Assembly: GCF_004827385.1 (NCBI RefSeq)
Contig: NZ_SRXN01000035.1
Span: 1-64,000 of the forward strand
From: Ensifer sp. MPMI2T
Lineage (GTDB): Bacteria; Pseudomonadota; Alphaproteobacteria; Rhizobiales; Rhizobiaceae
DNA: 64,000 nt
Direction: 5' to 3'
Below are positions 43,512 to 52,734 of the stretch, piece by piece. Position 1 is the first letter of the stretch, and each line of letters opens with the position of its first letter. The notes under the pieces were generated by a model. It searched no databases and was not told the DNA's origin. It saw nothing but the letters and a program-made list of their open reading frames with translations. Made by a program: the position numbers and the translations under genes.

Positions 43512-43704
43512 GCAATCAACTTTTCTGGTCGATGGCCAGGTCGAGCTGTGGATTTCCAGTGGTGCGGTCTCAATCGCCCGTCAGCCTTCAAGCGAAATAG
43601 GCTACGGTCCCTGCAGGACATCCGGCTGGCAGCAAGGCTGAGCATTCGATCAACTCTGCGAATCGGACAGTCTGCAGTCAAAATCGAACCGGGTGATTGC
43701 ACGG

Positions 43705-44208
43705 ATGAGCGCGATAAAGGTTGTAGACTACGATCCTGCATGGCCAGACCTATTCGAGGCGGAAAAGAGCCGGATCGTGGGGCTGATCGGTGACGTGGTG
43801 GACGATATTCACCATGTCGGAAGCACATCGATCGCCGGCCTTTGTGCAAAGCCCAAAATTGACATCGACGCAGTGCTTTGCAGCCATGCGCGGGTTGCCG
43901 AGGCAGTCGAGCGCGTGAAGGCGTGCCCGGACTTTACCTTCCACGGCGATCCATACGGTAATGGTATGTGGACCTTCACCTCAGGCCACGGCTCCTATGG
44001 CACCCGCCTCTACCTCTGCGGGCCGGAGAACCCCACGCATTTCAAACGCATGCTGTTTCGCGATTGGCTCCGTACTCATCCGGAAGACGCTATCGAATAT
44101 GCCGCTCTGAAGCGCAAACTGGCTACAGAGGCAAACGGCGACTGGAAATTCTACACTGGCGGCAAAGCTGACTTCGTCGCCAAGATCGTGCGGCAAGCGT
44201 CTGCCTGA
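43705..44208 (+). CDS. GrpB family protein (UPF0157)
   Basis: 167 residues. Diagnostic segments are VVDYDPAWPDLFEAEKSRI, DDIHHVGSTSIAGLCAKPKI (HxGSTSxxGLxxKPxID) and FKRMLFRDWLRTHPEDAIEY. The GrpB fold is a nucleotidyltransferase-like domain of unknown substrate, in the cytoplasm. The ATG at 43705 has weak upstream ribosome support. Transcribed away from the iron operon. Confidence 0.88.
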   Translation: MSAIKVVDYDPAWPDLFEAEKSRIVGLIGDVVDDIHHVGSTSIAGLCAKPKIDIDAVLCSHARVAEAVERVKACPDFTFHGDPYGNGMWTFTSGHGSYGTRLYLCGPENPTHFKRMLFRDWLRTHPEDAIEYAALKRKLATEANGDWKFYTGGKADFVAKIVRQASA

Positions 44209-44805
44209 TGAATTACAGAGGTCGGCTTTCCGCCGGATTCGGACCTCGGTATCCTGACGTCACCTTGGGGGCAAAAAGCGGTCGTAGGCGTCCTGCCGGA
44301 ATGCGCCATAGGCGGACCTTGCTACTGGGGGCCGCGAAGGTCACGATCCGACCAAAGCAGGCATCCTCTCCCGGCTCCTAGTTCTCGTCCGGCGGGCGAG
44401 ACGACGGTAGGCCACGGCTTGCGCGAGGTTGGTCTCAAGCCTATCTCAGCGGGAACGGCCACCCAGTCAGAGCGCGATGTGTCTGCCTTCTGGTTTGCAA
44501 TTGACGTAGCCCCAGGGACTGGTCGCAGCCACGGCCGTGACGATCTTTTTCGTTCAACTCGTTCGGAGGAAAATCACTATGAAATGGCTACGGGAAAGAT
44601 CTTGGTGGTTTTGACTTCGGCTACCCCCAGCAAATCTGTGCTGGAGCGGGGAGGGCTTGCTTTTGACGTCTGCGGTCGACCCATCCGAGTCCTTTGAGGA
44701 ACTCGGCTCCTCAATTCAGAGAGCCGATAATCGCCGGACGGAAAAGGGACAAACAAAAGGAAGCGAGAATTTGACCGGTACAATCTCGAAAGCTTGCGAC
44801 CGCGC
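44209..44805. other. Gene-free stretch with a possible remnant
   Basis: Nearly 600 bases. It contains only the possible remnant at 44584-44697. A GTCGGCTTTCCGCCGGATTC block at 44221 resembles a dispersed rhizobial sequence. Nothing else is supported. Confidence 0.45.
44584..44697 (+). pseudogene. Possible remnant of a DJ-1/PfpI-family gene
   Basis: After GGAGGAAAATC a frame starts MATGKILVVLTSATPSKSVL and ends 37 codons later. The first 12 residues match the N-terminus of DJ-1/PfpI glutamine amidotransferase-like proteins (normally over 200 residues), then similarity is lost. It may be an internal deletion relic or chance similarity. Confidence 0.25.
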
Positions 44806-47800
44806 CTAACTCAGGCGGGCGAGCAGTGCCTTGGCATCGACGAGGTCGCCCGTCTCAAAGCCTTCGGTGAACCAAGCATAGACGGGGGCAAGAAGGCTTC
44901 GAGCCTCGTCGTTGCGCCCCTGGTCCATGTAGAGGCGGGCGAGGCTTGCCGCAGCTCTCAACTCCGTCGATTTCGTACCCTCGGCGCAGGCCATCGTCAG
45001 CGACTTTCGAAACCACTTCTCGGCAGCGTCGGCGCCGGGCGATTCCATGCGCGACAAGATTTCGCCCTTGGTGCGCAGCAGCTCGGGCACCTGATATTTC
45101 GAGCGGGATCTGGCGGTGATCGCGAACGCCTTCTCCAGTACGGTCAACCCTTCGTTCATCTCGCCGAACTGCCCATGGGCTTGCGCCAGGACACAACGAC
45201 AAAACGCTATGCCCATATCCGCGCCGGTGGCCTCAACGGCTTCAACTGCGTCGCGCATTTCCCGGATACCCTCCTCCAATTCCCCCTGTTGGGCGAGCGC
45301 CCAGCCAATGTTGAATCGGGCCGCCCCGGCCATGAGCAGCAGGTCGAACTTGGTCGAAACCTCGAGCTGCTGCTGCGCCGTTTCTCGAGCTGCCTCGGGT
45401 TCACGCCGCACGAGGTGGACATTGGCCAAGTTGTTCAGCGCGGTGGCCATGCTAACGGAATGGGATACGCGCCTGGCCAGCGCCAGCGCCTCTCGAACGC
45501 GCTCCAGAGCCTGGTCGGGATAACCGCGAATCCATAGCATCTGCGCAGAAAAATTCCTGCAACAGACACCAGGGTCGTGACCCGTATAGATATAGGTCAG
45601 GCGATGATCCCGGCCACGTTCGTAGTTCGCTATTCCCCAGCTTGCGTGCTTCTCGGCGGATTGATAGTCCCCGAGGAAGAACTTGCTCGCCCACAACTGA
45701 TGATGCGCCTCGAGGAGGAGGTCCAAATCATTCGCCGATTGAGCGATTTGCAGACATTGGCGGCCGAGGTCATCTGCCTCTCGCAGGTGGCCGGATATCA
45801 GTTGGTATGAGGCTTCTCCGCGTACCGCAACGAAGAGCTCTTTGATATCGCCCAGTTGATCGCAAAGCCTGCGTGCCGCCGAGAAGGCGTGCAGAACCTC
45901 CGGAGCGCCCCAGCCTTTGACAGCCATGGCTGCCACCCCCATGGCGTTCTGCAAATGAATCTCGCGCCTTAATCGGACCTCGTTGCTGGGCAGGGAGGCG
46001 ACCACTTGCAATCCCTTGCCGAGGTGGGCCAAGGCTTCGACATTCGCCGACCGCTTCAGCGCCTGCTGCCCTGCCTTCAGCCAGTAGTCTCCGGCCCGAT
46101 CGGCAAGCTCGGCGGCCGTATAGTGGTGCGCGAGCGTCTCAGGCTCGTTCTCGGCGACTTCCCGAAACTGCGCCTCCAGCGTCGACGCAATTGCCGCGTG
46201 GATCTGTTGCCGTCGGCTCTTGAGCAGACTTTGATAGGCCGCGTCCTGTATAAGCGCGTGCTTGAACGCGTATGTGGCCTCCGGCGCGACACCGTCGCGC
46301 AAGACGAGTTCGGATTGTTCGAGCTTGAGAAGATCGGTCCAGAGCCCCGGCTCATCACTTCCGACGACGCCGGTGAGCAGCCGGTGGTGGAAGACGCGCC
46401 CGATGCACGCACCGATCTGAGCCACATTCTTGGCCGAGGAGAGCCTGTCTAGGCGGGCCATCAGTGAATCCTGCAGCGTCGACGGAATCGCAAGCGACGG
46501 TAGCGGACCGTTCAATCGGTAGCGATCGCCAGCGTCGACAAGCAGGTCGGACTCAAGAACAGCTTTGGTCAGTTCTTCGACAAACAGTGGCACCCCCTCC
46601 GTGCGAGCCAAAATCTGGTTTTCGACGTCGGAAGGCAGGGCCTTGCCTCCGGCCACCCGGTCTATGATCGTTGCGCCCTCATCGCGCCCAAGACGGCCAA
46701 GTGAGATCGCCGTCACGTGTGGTAGTCCCAGCCAGGTCGGCCGGAATTCCGGACGAAGGGTGACGATCAGAAGCACAGACAGGTCGTGCAGGCGCTCGAT
46801 GAGCAGGTCGAGCCATTCGGCTGTCGTCGGGTCGATCCAGTGCGCATCCTCGACCACCATCACAACGGGCCGTGACGCTGTGATACCTTCAAGCTGTTGG
46901 ATGAGGACGCTTAGCGTGCGAGCTTTCTGCGCCTGCGGGCTCAGCTTCGTCGTCGCATATCGGCCCGTGATGTCGATCGACAGCAGAGCAGCAAGAAGTG
47001 GGCCCGCTTCAGTTGTGTCCGAAGTCGATTGCAGCATCGATGCTTCGAGCTTGTCGAGCTTCGCGCTCGTGCTGTCGCTCGGTTCAAGTCCGGCAGCGCG
47101 CTCAAGCTGCTTGATCACCGGGTAAAGTGCGCTGTTCACGTGGTAGGGGGAACAGAAATAGCGCAACCGTGCGTGCTGCTCCGTGCTCAATCTCTCTTCC
47201 AACGCAGCAATCAGCCGCGACTTGCCGATGCCCGGTTCACCCGACACCATCGCCGCCTGACCTTTTCCTGTCCGAGCCTGCTGCCAGCGTTGAAGCAGAA
47301 GGTCGAGTTCCTCGGACCGCCCCACGAGCGGCGTCGCGACGCGGTGCAGCGCATCGAACCGGCCCTCCGCATCGGACTCGCCGATGACGCGCCAGGCGGG
47401 AACGGGAGCTTCAAAGCCCCTGAGCTGCTGGGGACCGAGATCAATCATCTCAAACAACCCGTCGACCAGCCGGTGCGTGACGTCGGCGATTGCGACGGTA
47501 TTTGGCTCGGCCAGGGCCTGCAAGCGTGCCGCCAGGTTGGGCGTTTCGCCAACGACCGCCTCTTCCTGGGCGGATCCTTCGCCGATCAGATCGCCGACCA
47601 CAACCAGGCCGGTGGCAATGCCGATACGGGAGGCAAGGGGTTTTCCCAGCGGGGTCGTCAGGCTTGCAGTCGCCGTCGCTGCCGCCAGGCTCGCCCGCAC
47701 TGCCCGTTCGGCATCGTCCTCATGTGCCGTTGGCCAGCCGAAATAAGCGAGCACGCCGTCGCCCATGAGCTTGGCGACGTACCCCCCGTAGCGTCCAATT

Positions 47801-48162
47801 TCCATCGACACCGCACTCTGGTAGGCACGGAAGACGTCGCGCATTTCCTCCGGATCGAGCCGCTGTGACAGCTCGGTCGAACCCACGAGGTCGATGAACA
47901 TGACGGTCAACTGCCGCCGCTCGGCTTCGCGTCCAGAGGGCGGCCCCGTGGCTGACCCGGATCTCGCCGAAGACGTCGTCTCGTCACCCAAGGCGGTGAT
48001 CGCCGCCAGAATCTTGCGACGCGGGCCGACGGGCAGGCCCAGCTCCTTCAGGTCGTCTTCACTGAGATGGCGAAGCGCGTCGAAATCAATTTCGTTGGCG
48101 CTGAAGGCCTCTGTGTACTTGGCTAGCCCAAGGCGGGACAGCCAAGAGGCAATGTCTGACAT
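44806..48162 (-). CDS. SAM-domain nucleotide cyclase with AAA ATPase and TPR region
   Basis: 1118 residues. N-terminal SAM domain (MSDIASWLSRLGLAKYTEAF to ILAAIT), then a class III cyclase domain (MFIDLVGSTELSQRLDPEEM, LMGDGVLAYFGWPTAHEDDA, GETPNLAARLQALAEPNTVA). It continues with an AAA-type ATPase domain with Walker A GEPGIGKSRLIA and Walker B VMVVEDAHW, and ends with TPR repeats, as in adenylate cyclase-MalT-like STAND regulators. Such proteins couple a nucleotide signal to a large ATP-driven switch. GAGGT precedes the ATG at 48162. Expressed alone. All cyclase metal residues are present. Confidence 0.9.
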   Translation of the reverse strand: MSDIASWLSRLGLAKYTEAFSANEIDFDALRHLSEDDLKELGLPVGPRRKILAAITALGDETTSSARSGSATGPPSGREAERRQLTVMFIDLVGSTELSQRLDPEEMRDVFRAYQSAVSMEIGRYGGYVAKLMGDGVLAYFGWPTAHEDDAERAVRASLAAATATASLTTPLGKPLASRIGIATGLVVVGDLIGEGSAQEEAVVGETPNLAARLQALAEPNTVAIADVTHRLVDGLFEMIDLGPQQLRGFEAPVPAWRVIGESDAEGRFDALHRVATPLVGRSEELDLLLQRWQQARTGKGQAAMVSGEPGIGKSRLIAALEERLSTEQHARLRYFCSPYHVNSALYPVIKQLERAAGLEPSDSTSAKLDKLEASMLQSTSDTTEAGPLLAALLSIDITGRYATTKLSPQAQKARTLSVLIQQLEGITASRPVVMVVEDAHWIDPTTAEWLDLLIERLHDLSVLLIVTLRPEFRPTWLGLPHVTAISLGRLGRDEGATIIDRVAGGKALPSDVENQILARTEGVPLFVEELTKAVLESDLLVDAGDRYRLNGPLPSLAIPSTLQDSLMARLDRLSSAKNVAQIGACIGRVFHHRLLTGVVGSDEPGLWTDLLKLEQSELVLRDGVAPEATYAFKHALIQDAAYQSLLKSRRQQIHAAIASTLEAQFREVAENEPETLAHHYTAAELADRAGDYWLKAGQQALKRSANVEALAHLGKGLQVVASLPSNEVRLRREIHLQNAMGVAAMAVKGWGAPEVLHAFSAARRLCDQLGDIKELFVAVRGEASYQLISGHLREADDLGRQCLQIAQSANDLDLLLEAHHQLWASKFFLGDYQSAEKHASWGIANYERGRDHRLTYIYTGHDPGVCCRNFSAQMLWIRGYPDQALERVREALALARRVSHSVSMATALNNLANVHLVRREPEAARETAQQQLEVSTKFDLLLMAGAARFNIGWALAQQGELEEGIREMRDAVEAVEATGADMGIAFCRCVLAQAHGQFGEMNEGLTVLEKAFAITARSRSKYQVPELLRTKGEILSRMESPGADAAEKWFRKSLTMACAEGTKSTELRAAASLARLYMDQGRNDEARSLLAPVYAWFTEGFETGDLVDAKALLARLS

Positions 48163-48607
48163 GACCACTACCTCGCCGTAGGCAAGTATACCATGGCCGT
48201 TCCGCGTCAATGAACACTCTGGGTTAGCAACGGCTGCGTCGCCCGGCGCCCCGCAGATAGCGGCATATGCGCCGGGGACGGCACGCGGTCCCGCTTCGAT
48301 CCTAAGCGTCATTGGGCCGGATGTTCAGTGGCCGACCGAGGACATCGTCGGGCAGGCCGGTCCATGGGGTTTCTTACGCGCCCGAGGTCGTAGGCCAAAA
48401 CAGCCACTATGTCAGTCATGCCGACGATGTAATCATTGAGGAACTGCCCAAGCACGTTCGGCTCGATCGGTAAAGAGCGACGCAACTCTCGGCGTTTTCC
48501 ACCAAGATCAAGCGCGTCGGCGCTGCTGGCCAGGCGTTCGGCGAGATTTGGCGGACGTAACGGGAAAGCAACGCACGCGCCTGCTCGGCCGCCGACGCTA
48601 TTGTTAT
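48163..48607. other. Gene-free stretch
   Basis: About 445 bases between same-strand genes. No repeat or motif recognised. It should hold the promoter of the SAM-cyclase gene. Confidence 0.45.
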
Positions 48608-49339
48608 TCAGCGGTTGAGTCTGGTCCGGCGTAGAATGACGTTTTCCCCGTCTTCGAATGCGAAGTCAGGACGAGCCCGCAGGAACTCGTCTGTCGCCGT
48701 TCGGCACCCTTCGTAGTCATGGTAGTCGTCGATCAGGATGATCCCCCGCGGGCTGATCCGGTCTGCCAGGCTATTCAGGCAATAGCTGACCGGATCATAC
48801 CAATCGCAGTCGATGTGGGCGAAGGCGATCTTCTCTATCCGTGCCGCTGGGATGGTGTTCTCGAACAGCCCTTTATGCAGGTTTACCATCGGCCCGTCGA
48901 CGGCGAGGCCGTACCTCATGAAGGCACGGCAGACTTCATCATAAAGATTGTCGCGATAGCCATAGTAAAGATCGCCGCCGAGACCTTTTGATTCCCCACT
49001 CGCGATCGTCTTGTAACGGTCCCTTGCTTTCTGGCCGTCCTTCGCCGACTGGGGTGGAGGTATCATTCCGAAAACATCGAAGCCATGAAAGCGGCGTCCA
49101 TGGCGGTTTGCCTTCTTCGACAGGATGATTGCGCTTCCGCCCAGGGCAATGCCGAATTCGGCTATATCACCGGGCACGTTCTCTTTCAGAACTTCCCTCA
49201 GTGCTGTCTCGAGACGCCTCAGCTTCCGTGGCGAAAGATAGGTAAGGCGCTCTCGCCGCACCGACCGCGCCGTCGCACTCAACAGGGCGGTTTCAATTAG
49301 GTGGCGCGCACGCCAGACAACAGAGCTCAAATGGGGCAT
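48608..49339 (-). CDS. TylF/MycF-like O-methyltransferase
   Basis: 243 residues. Diagnostic parts are RLETALREVLKENVPGDIAE with FGIALGGSAIILSKKA, then GRRFHGFDVFGMIPPP, AFAHIDCDWYDPVSYCLNSL and DRISPRGIILIDDYHDYEGC. The DDY and Asp residues match the metal and SAM sites of the TylF family, which methylates sugar hydroxyls in antibiotics or surface glycans. GGGAGGAAAA before the ATG at 49339 fixes the start; the longer frame to 49426 is less likely. It stands alone, so its substrate is unknown. Confidence 0.85.
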   Translation of the reverse strand: MPHLSSVVWRARHLIETALLSATARSVRRERLTYLSPRKLRRLETALREVLKENVPGDIAEFGIALGGSAIILSKKANRHGRRFHGFDVFGMIPPPQSAKDGQKARDRYKTIASGESKGLGGDLYYGYRDNLYDEVCRAFMRYGLAVDGPMVNLHKGLFENTIPAARIEKIAFAHIDCDWYDPVSYCLNSLADRISPRGIILIDDYHDYEGCRTATDEFLRARPDFAFEDGENVILRRTRLNR

Positions 49340-49977
49340 TTTTCCTCCCGACTGCCTCCGCTCCCCCTCCTTTATCGATCCGCCCAGCCTGCTGCGCAAC
49401 CGCCTGGGCAAGCTAAAACCATTCACATTTTGGTAGCTTTGCCCAACTGATATTCACCGCAGACGCACCTGCGCGCCCATTACCGTGTCTCAACAAGAGC
49501 TTGTGCTGGAGCCTTGCGGCATGACTTTGCGCGCCTCAACTTCCGGCAGCGCGAGGCGGTTTGAAACAAACTTTGAGACAATTGCGCGTGCGGGGCGAAG
49601 ACTTCCATCCCGCCGCGCTCGGATTGTTTTAGGATGCATGCGAACTTTGATGGCGAGAGCCCATGCTCCGATCGTCGGCATAATGTTGCCTTCGGCACAG
49701 CTGCTGCGGATTTCCGCATTCCACCCTGACGTCGAGGTCCGGTTTGGGCCAGAAATGGTGATTGCACCATCCTCCCTTTCCTGGGTGATAGTTTTGAGGC
49801 TGCGCCGATGGTCCGCAAATCGACCGTTTTCCGTACAATCTCGACACAGGGCTTTTGAGGGCAGATCAAGGGCCTCTTTTAGTGGGCCGGCAGGCAAACG
49901 GCCACCTCTACAAAAGCGACGCTTTTGCCGAGGTGGCCCTGCGGCCGGGAGGAGAAGCGCCCCGTTGGTCTCGTCGA
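49340..49977. other. Gene-free stretch with a strong palindrome
   Basis: About 640 bases. Several frames are open on both strands but none shows motifs or a ribosome site. The one clear element is the palindrome at 49901-49937. Confidence 0.5.
49901..49937. repeat. Long near-perfect palindrome
   Basis: Arms GCCACCTCTACAAAAGCG and CGCTTTTGCCGAGGTGGC around one central A; only two base pairs are mismatched. It would fold into a 37-base hairpin on either strand. No T-run follows, so it is not a typical terminator. It lies 40 bases after the stop codon of the carbonic anhydrase gene. Confidence 0.75.
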
Positions 49978-50727
49978 TCAACTGGAGCTCAGAACGTAGC
50001 GGCGGTTGCCGGGAAGCGCCGGCCGTGCGTTCATGGAATAAAGCCGAGTGAACTTCCTTATGTCGGCCGGGTCGACCTCGATCGGTTCCATCACCACCAT
50101 CCAGTCGACAATCTCGCTGCAGGGAGGGGTGGTCAGCGATCCCTCATAGCTCCAATACTTCAGCGAGGAGGGCAAGAGGCCTTTCGGGTCGACGGCATCG
50201 AGCTGGGTTTCTTCGCCGGCGTTCTGCGGAAACTTCGCCGCGAGGCTCCCGAAGGTCGGGTTGGCCGCGCCGGGGATAAGGAAAACGCCGAGGACGCCGA
50301 GCGCGCCGGTCTCCGAATTCTTGTGAACGAAATGCGCTTCCATCGGGAAGTTTTTCCCCTCGACAAGATGCTCGCTCGGCGCGTGGAAGTGATACTGCAC
50401 CAGATCAAAGGTCTTGTCGCCGCGGCGAAGCGTACCGCCGGCGGCCTTCACCTGGATCGTATGGCCATTGTTGAGGATCGTGCCGCCGCGCGCCCAGTCC
50501 GTCGCCAGATCGGGGATTTCGGCCTTGATCGCGCCGCGGATGTCAACCGGTGATTGCTGCGAGCCGGCCGAACAAGCACTGTTCTCAGTGCTCAAAGTAC
50601 CCCAATGCTCAGGACCCTCTTCGCCTTCGTAGCCCCAGTGCACGCCTTCGGCCGCGTATGCCGTCTTGACGCAGAGCGGGCAGGCCGCAAGCAAGGCCAA
50701 GCCCCTGAGGAAATCACGCCTTTCCAT
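49978..50727 (-). CDS. Alpha-carbonic anhydrase, Tat-exported
   Basis: 249 residues. The start MERRDFLRGLALLAACPLCV is a twin-arginine signal. The catalytic part shows SQQSPVDIRGA, LVQYHFHAPSEHLVEGKNFP with two zinc His, MEAHFVHKN with the third, and SLTTPPCSEIVDWMVV, all diagnostic of alpha-class enzymes. It hydrates CO2 in the periplasm. An N-terminal Cys near the cleavage site could suggest lipidation. Transcribed alone. Confidence 0.93.
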   Translation of the reverse strand: MERRDFLRGLALLAACPLCVKTAYAAEGVHWGYEGEEGPEHWGTLSTENSACSAGSQQSPVDIRGAIKAEIPDLATDWARGGTILNNGHTIQVKAAGGTLRRGDKTFDLVQYHFHAPSEHLVEGKNFPMEAHFVHKNSETGALGVLGVFLIPGAANPTFGSLAAKFPQNAGEETQLDAVDPKGLLPSSLKYWSYEGSLTTPPCSEIVDWMVVMEPIEVDPADIRKFTRLYSMNARPALPGNRRYVLSSS

Positions 50728-51086
50728 TCATATTCCCTTTCGAATGATCACGAGCAGATCGCGCTCGCGGGGGCGGGATGTTGTCCTCGATTCCTGTCCA
50801 CAACCTGTCAGAATGACGCGTTTTAGGAAGGGCTGCGCGCGAAACGCCATCACTTTGCGGGGAGCCGGCCGGACCAGGCACCGCTGCTATGTCCAAGAGC
50901 GGTCGTCAAGCGTTCGTGCGGAATGCGTTACGAGTGGACACTCGTTGGTGCGCTCGAGCTACTGCGTCGCCTTTAATCGTAGCCGATCAAAGGACAAGAA
51001 CATGCTGCAATTCAAAGTGCTACAGCGTCCTTTGCGCGTCTGAAAAGACGCGCGGCGCGGTAGAGCACTGCGAGAAATCCTGACGG
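50728..51086. other. Gene-free stretch with RIME
   Basis: About 360 bases; the last third is the RIME at 50961-51062. The rest shows nothing I recognise. Confidence 0.55.
50961..51062. repeat. Full RIME element, reverse orientation
   Basis: ACTGCGTCGCCTTTAATCGT, AGCCGATCAAAGGACAAGAA, CATGCTGCAATTCAAAGTGC, TACAGCGTCCTTTGCGCGTC, TGAAAAGACGCGCGGCGCGG with TA. Same element as 63878 on the other strand. Confidence 0.88.
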
Positions 51087-51437
51087 CTATTGTCGCAGGA
51101 TTTTCTGCATCGATTTTCCCTTCGCGAGTTCGTCGATCAGTTTGTCCAGGTATCGGATTTCCCTCATAGTAGGCTCTTGGATTTCTTCCACACGGACGCC
51201 GCAGATCACTCCAGTAATCAACGATCGGGAAGGATTCATCCGAGGCGCTTGCACAAAGAAATCCTCGAAATTGGTCTTCTTCGCCAACTGTTCATCCAAT
51301 GTCTCGGGGTTGTATCCCGTCAGCCAACAGATGATTTCATCAACCTCCGCCTTCGTACGCCCCTTTTTCTCCGCCTTGGCGACGTAGTGGGGATAAACGC
51401 TCGCGACGCTGACTGAATAGATGCGGTGCTTCGTCAT
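51087..51437 (-). CDS. DUF2200 family protein
   Basis: 116 residues. Starts MTKHRIYSVSVASVYPHYVA, with KKGRTKAEVDEIICWLTGYN, FEDFFVQAPRMNPSRSLITG and ending KGKSMQKILRQ. This pattern is the DUF2200 family, a cytoplasmic protein of unknown function. AGGAGGATGC before the ATG gives a firm start. Transcribed alone. Confidence 0.88.
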   Translation of the reverse strand: MTKHRIYSVSVASVYPHYVAKAEKKGRTKAEVDEIICWLTGYNPETLDEQLAKKTNFEDFFVQAPRMNPSRSLITGVICGVRVEEIQEPTMREIRYLDKLIDELAKGKSMQKILRQ

Positions 51438-51622
51438 GCATCCTCCTGAGCGTTGCAAAATGTGTTCCGGTTCAAGATACCTGAGGTCAAGGCCGAAACA
51501 AAATGGTCCATGGGCAATCCCAAGTTGCGTGAGCGAAGTAAATGGCAAGTCGGTATCTCTGACGCGCGAGCGAAGGTCCGCTTCGGCCAGGGGTCGTCGG
51601 CGTTCGCCCGGAATGCGCCATT

Positions 51623-51682
51623 ACAGGGTCGCGCGTCTAGGAGACGCAGAAAAGCTGCTGTAGCACTTTGAATGCTACACGA
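51623..51682. repeat. Partial RIME element
   Basis: ACAGGGTCGCGCGTCTAGGA, GACGCAGAAAAGCTGCTGTA and GCACTTTGAATGCTACACGA. The first palindrome and linker are kept in degenerate form; the second palindrome is missing. Confidence 0.6.
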
Positions 51683-51736
51683 TTTCCCCCAAATCGATTC
51701 CCGAGGAATCATTCAGCAGCCATCGACGTTGCAGTT

Positions 51737-52636
51737 TCACCCGAGAAGCCGTGATTTCGCCGTTTCGACCACTTCGCGCGTCAGGTCCACCAGCCGGTCG
51801 GCGGCGAGGCGGTTGATCTGCCAGAAAAGCGGCACGTCGAGCGGGGTGTGGGGGATGAGCTCGACAAGCCGCCCGGAAGCCAGGTGCTCTCCGGCGAGGA
51901 GGGCAGGGTTCATGCACCAGCCCATGCCGGAGAGGCTCGCATCGAGGAAGCTCTGCGTCGATGGCAGCCAATGGGTAGGGTAGGCAAGGTCGCGGCCGAA
52001 AGCCTGACGAATCCAGCGGCTTTGCAGCCGGTCTTTCTGGTTGAAGGTCAGCGCGGGCGAGCGCCCGATCGCCTCTGCTGTCACGCCGTCGGGGAAGTAT
52101 TTGGCCACAAACTCGGGGCTTGCCGTCGCATGATAGCGCAGTGCTCCGAGCGACGTGCGGCGGCAGCCCGCGATCGGCTTTTCGAGGCTGGTGACCGCCG
52201 CGAGCACGCGACCGCGCTGCAGCCATTCGGCCGTATGATCTTGGTCATCGATGGCAATGTTCAGAAGATAGCGGGATCGCCTGGAAAAGATCGATATGGC
52301 TGGCAGGAACCATGTTCCGAGGCTATCGGCATTAGTCGCAATGTGAAGCGTCACCTGCTCGCGCGGCTTGTCAGGATCGGCAAGCGACGGAAGATGCTCC
52401 ATCAACTCGCCTTCCAGCATGCCGACATTCTCCATGTGGCGGCACAGCCACGCTCCCTTATCGGTTGCCGTGCACGGATTTCCCCTGATGATCAAGACCA
52501 CGCCGAGACGCTCTTCCAGCTGCTTCACCCGTTGGGAGACGGCCGACGGCGTGACGTTCAAGGCGGCGGCCGCCTTTTCGAAGCTGCCGGTCTGTACGAC
52601 CGTCGCCACGGCGTGAAGCGCAGGGTAATCGAGCAT
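51737..52636 (-). CDS. argP: LysR-type regulator of the ArgP/LysG group
   Basis: 299 residues. The start MLDYPALHAVATVVQTGSFE, with KAAAALNVTPSAVSQRVKQL and EERLGVVLIIRG is characteristic of ArgP/LysG, which senses basic amino acids and turns on the exporter beside it. It is divergent from the LysE-family exporter, the usual genetic arrangement. The intergenic region carries a dyad near GGATTAT and ATTATCC. Lysine or arginine is the likely effector; inference from family. Confidence 0.87.
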   Translation of the reverse strand: MLDYPALHAVATVVQTGSFEKAAAALNVTPSAVSQRVKQLEERLGVVLIIRGNPCTATDKGAWLCRHMENVGMLEGELMEHLPSLADPDKPREQVTLHIATNADSLGTWFLPAISIFSRRSRYLLNIAIDDQDHTAEWLQRGRVLAAVTSLEKPIAGCRRTSLGALRYHATASPEFVAKYFPDGVTAEAIGRSPALTFNQKDRLQSRWIRQAFGRDLAYPTHWLPSTQSFLDASLSGMGWCMNPALLAGEHLASGRLVELIPHTPLDVPLFWQINRLAADRLVDLTREVVETAKSRLLG

Positions 52637-52658
52637 GGCATTAGCTCTTCTTAATCTG

Positions 52659-52680
52659 GATTATCGGATTTAATTATCCT
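52659..52680. promoter_or_regulatory. Possible ArgP/LysG operator
   Basis: Imperfect dyad: GGATTAT and ATTATCC arms around eight bases, in an AT-rich intergenic region between divergent starts. It fits the expected place for a LysR-type operator; the dyad matches at six of seven positions. Confidence 0.4.
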
Positions 52681-52734
52681 AACTCTCCGGCGTCCGCTAG
52701 AGAAATGCCCGATCTTTCGGAGCATTTCGTCAGC

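Noticed and set aside
49901..49937. Reading the palindrome as a rho-independent terminator
   Set aside because: No T-run follows the stem on either strand.
49485..50051. 188-codon open frame before the carbonic anhydrase gene
   Set aside because: No ribosome site, no motif, it runs through the palindrome at 49901 and into the antisense of the carbonic anhydrase gene.
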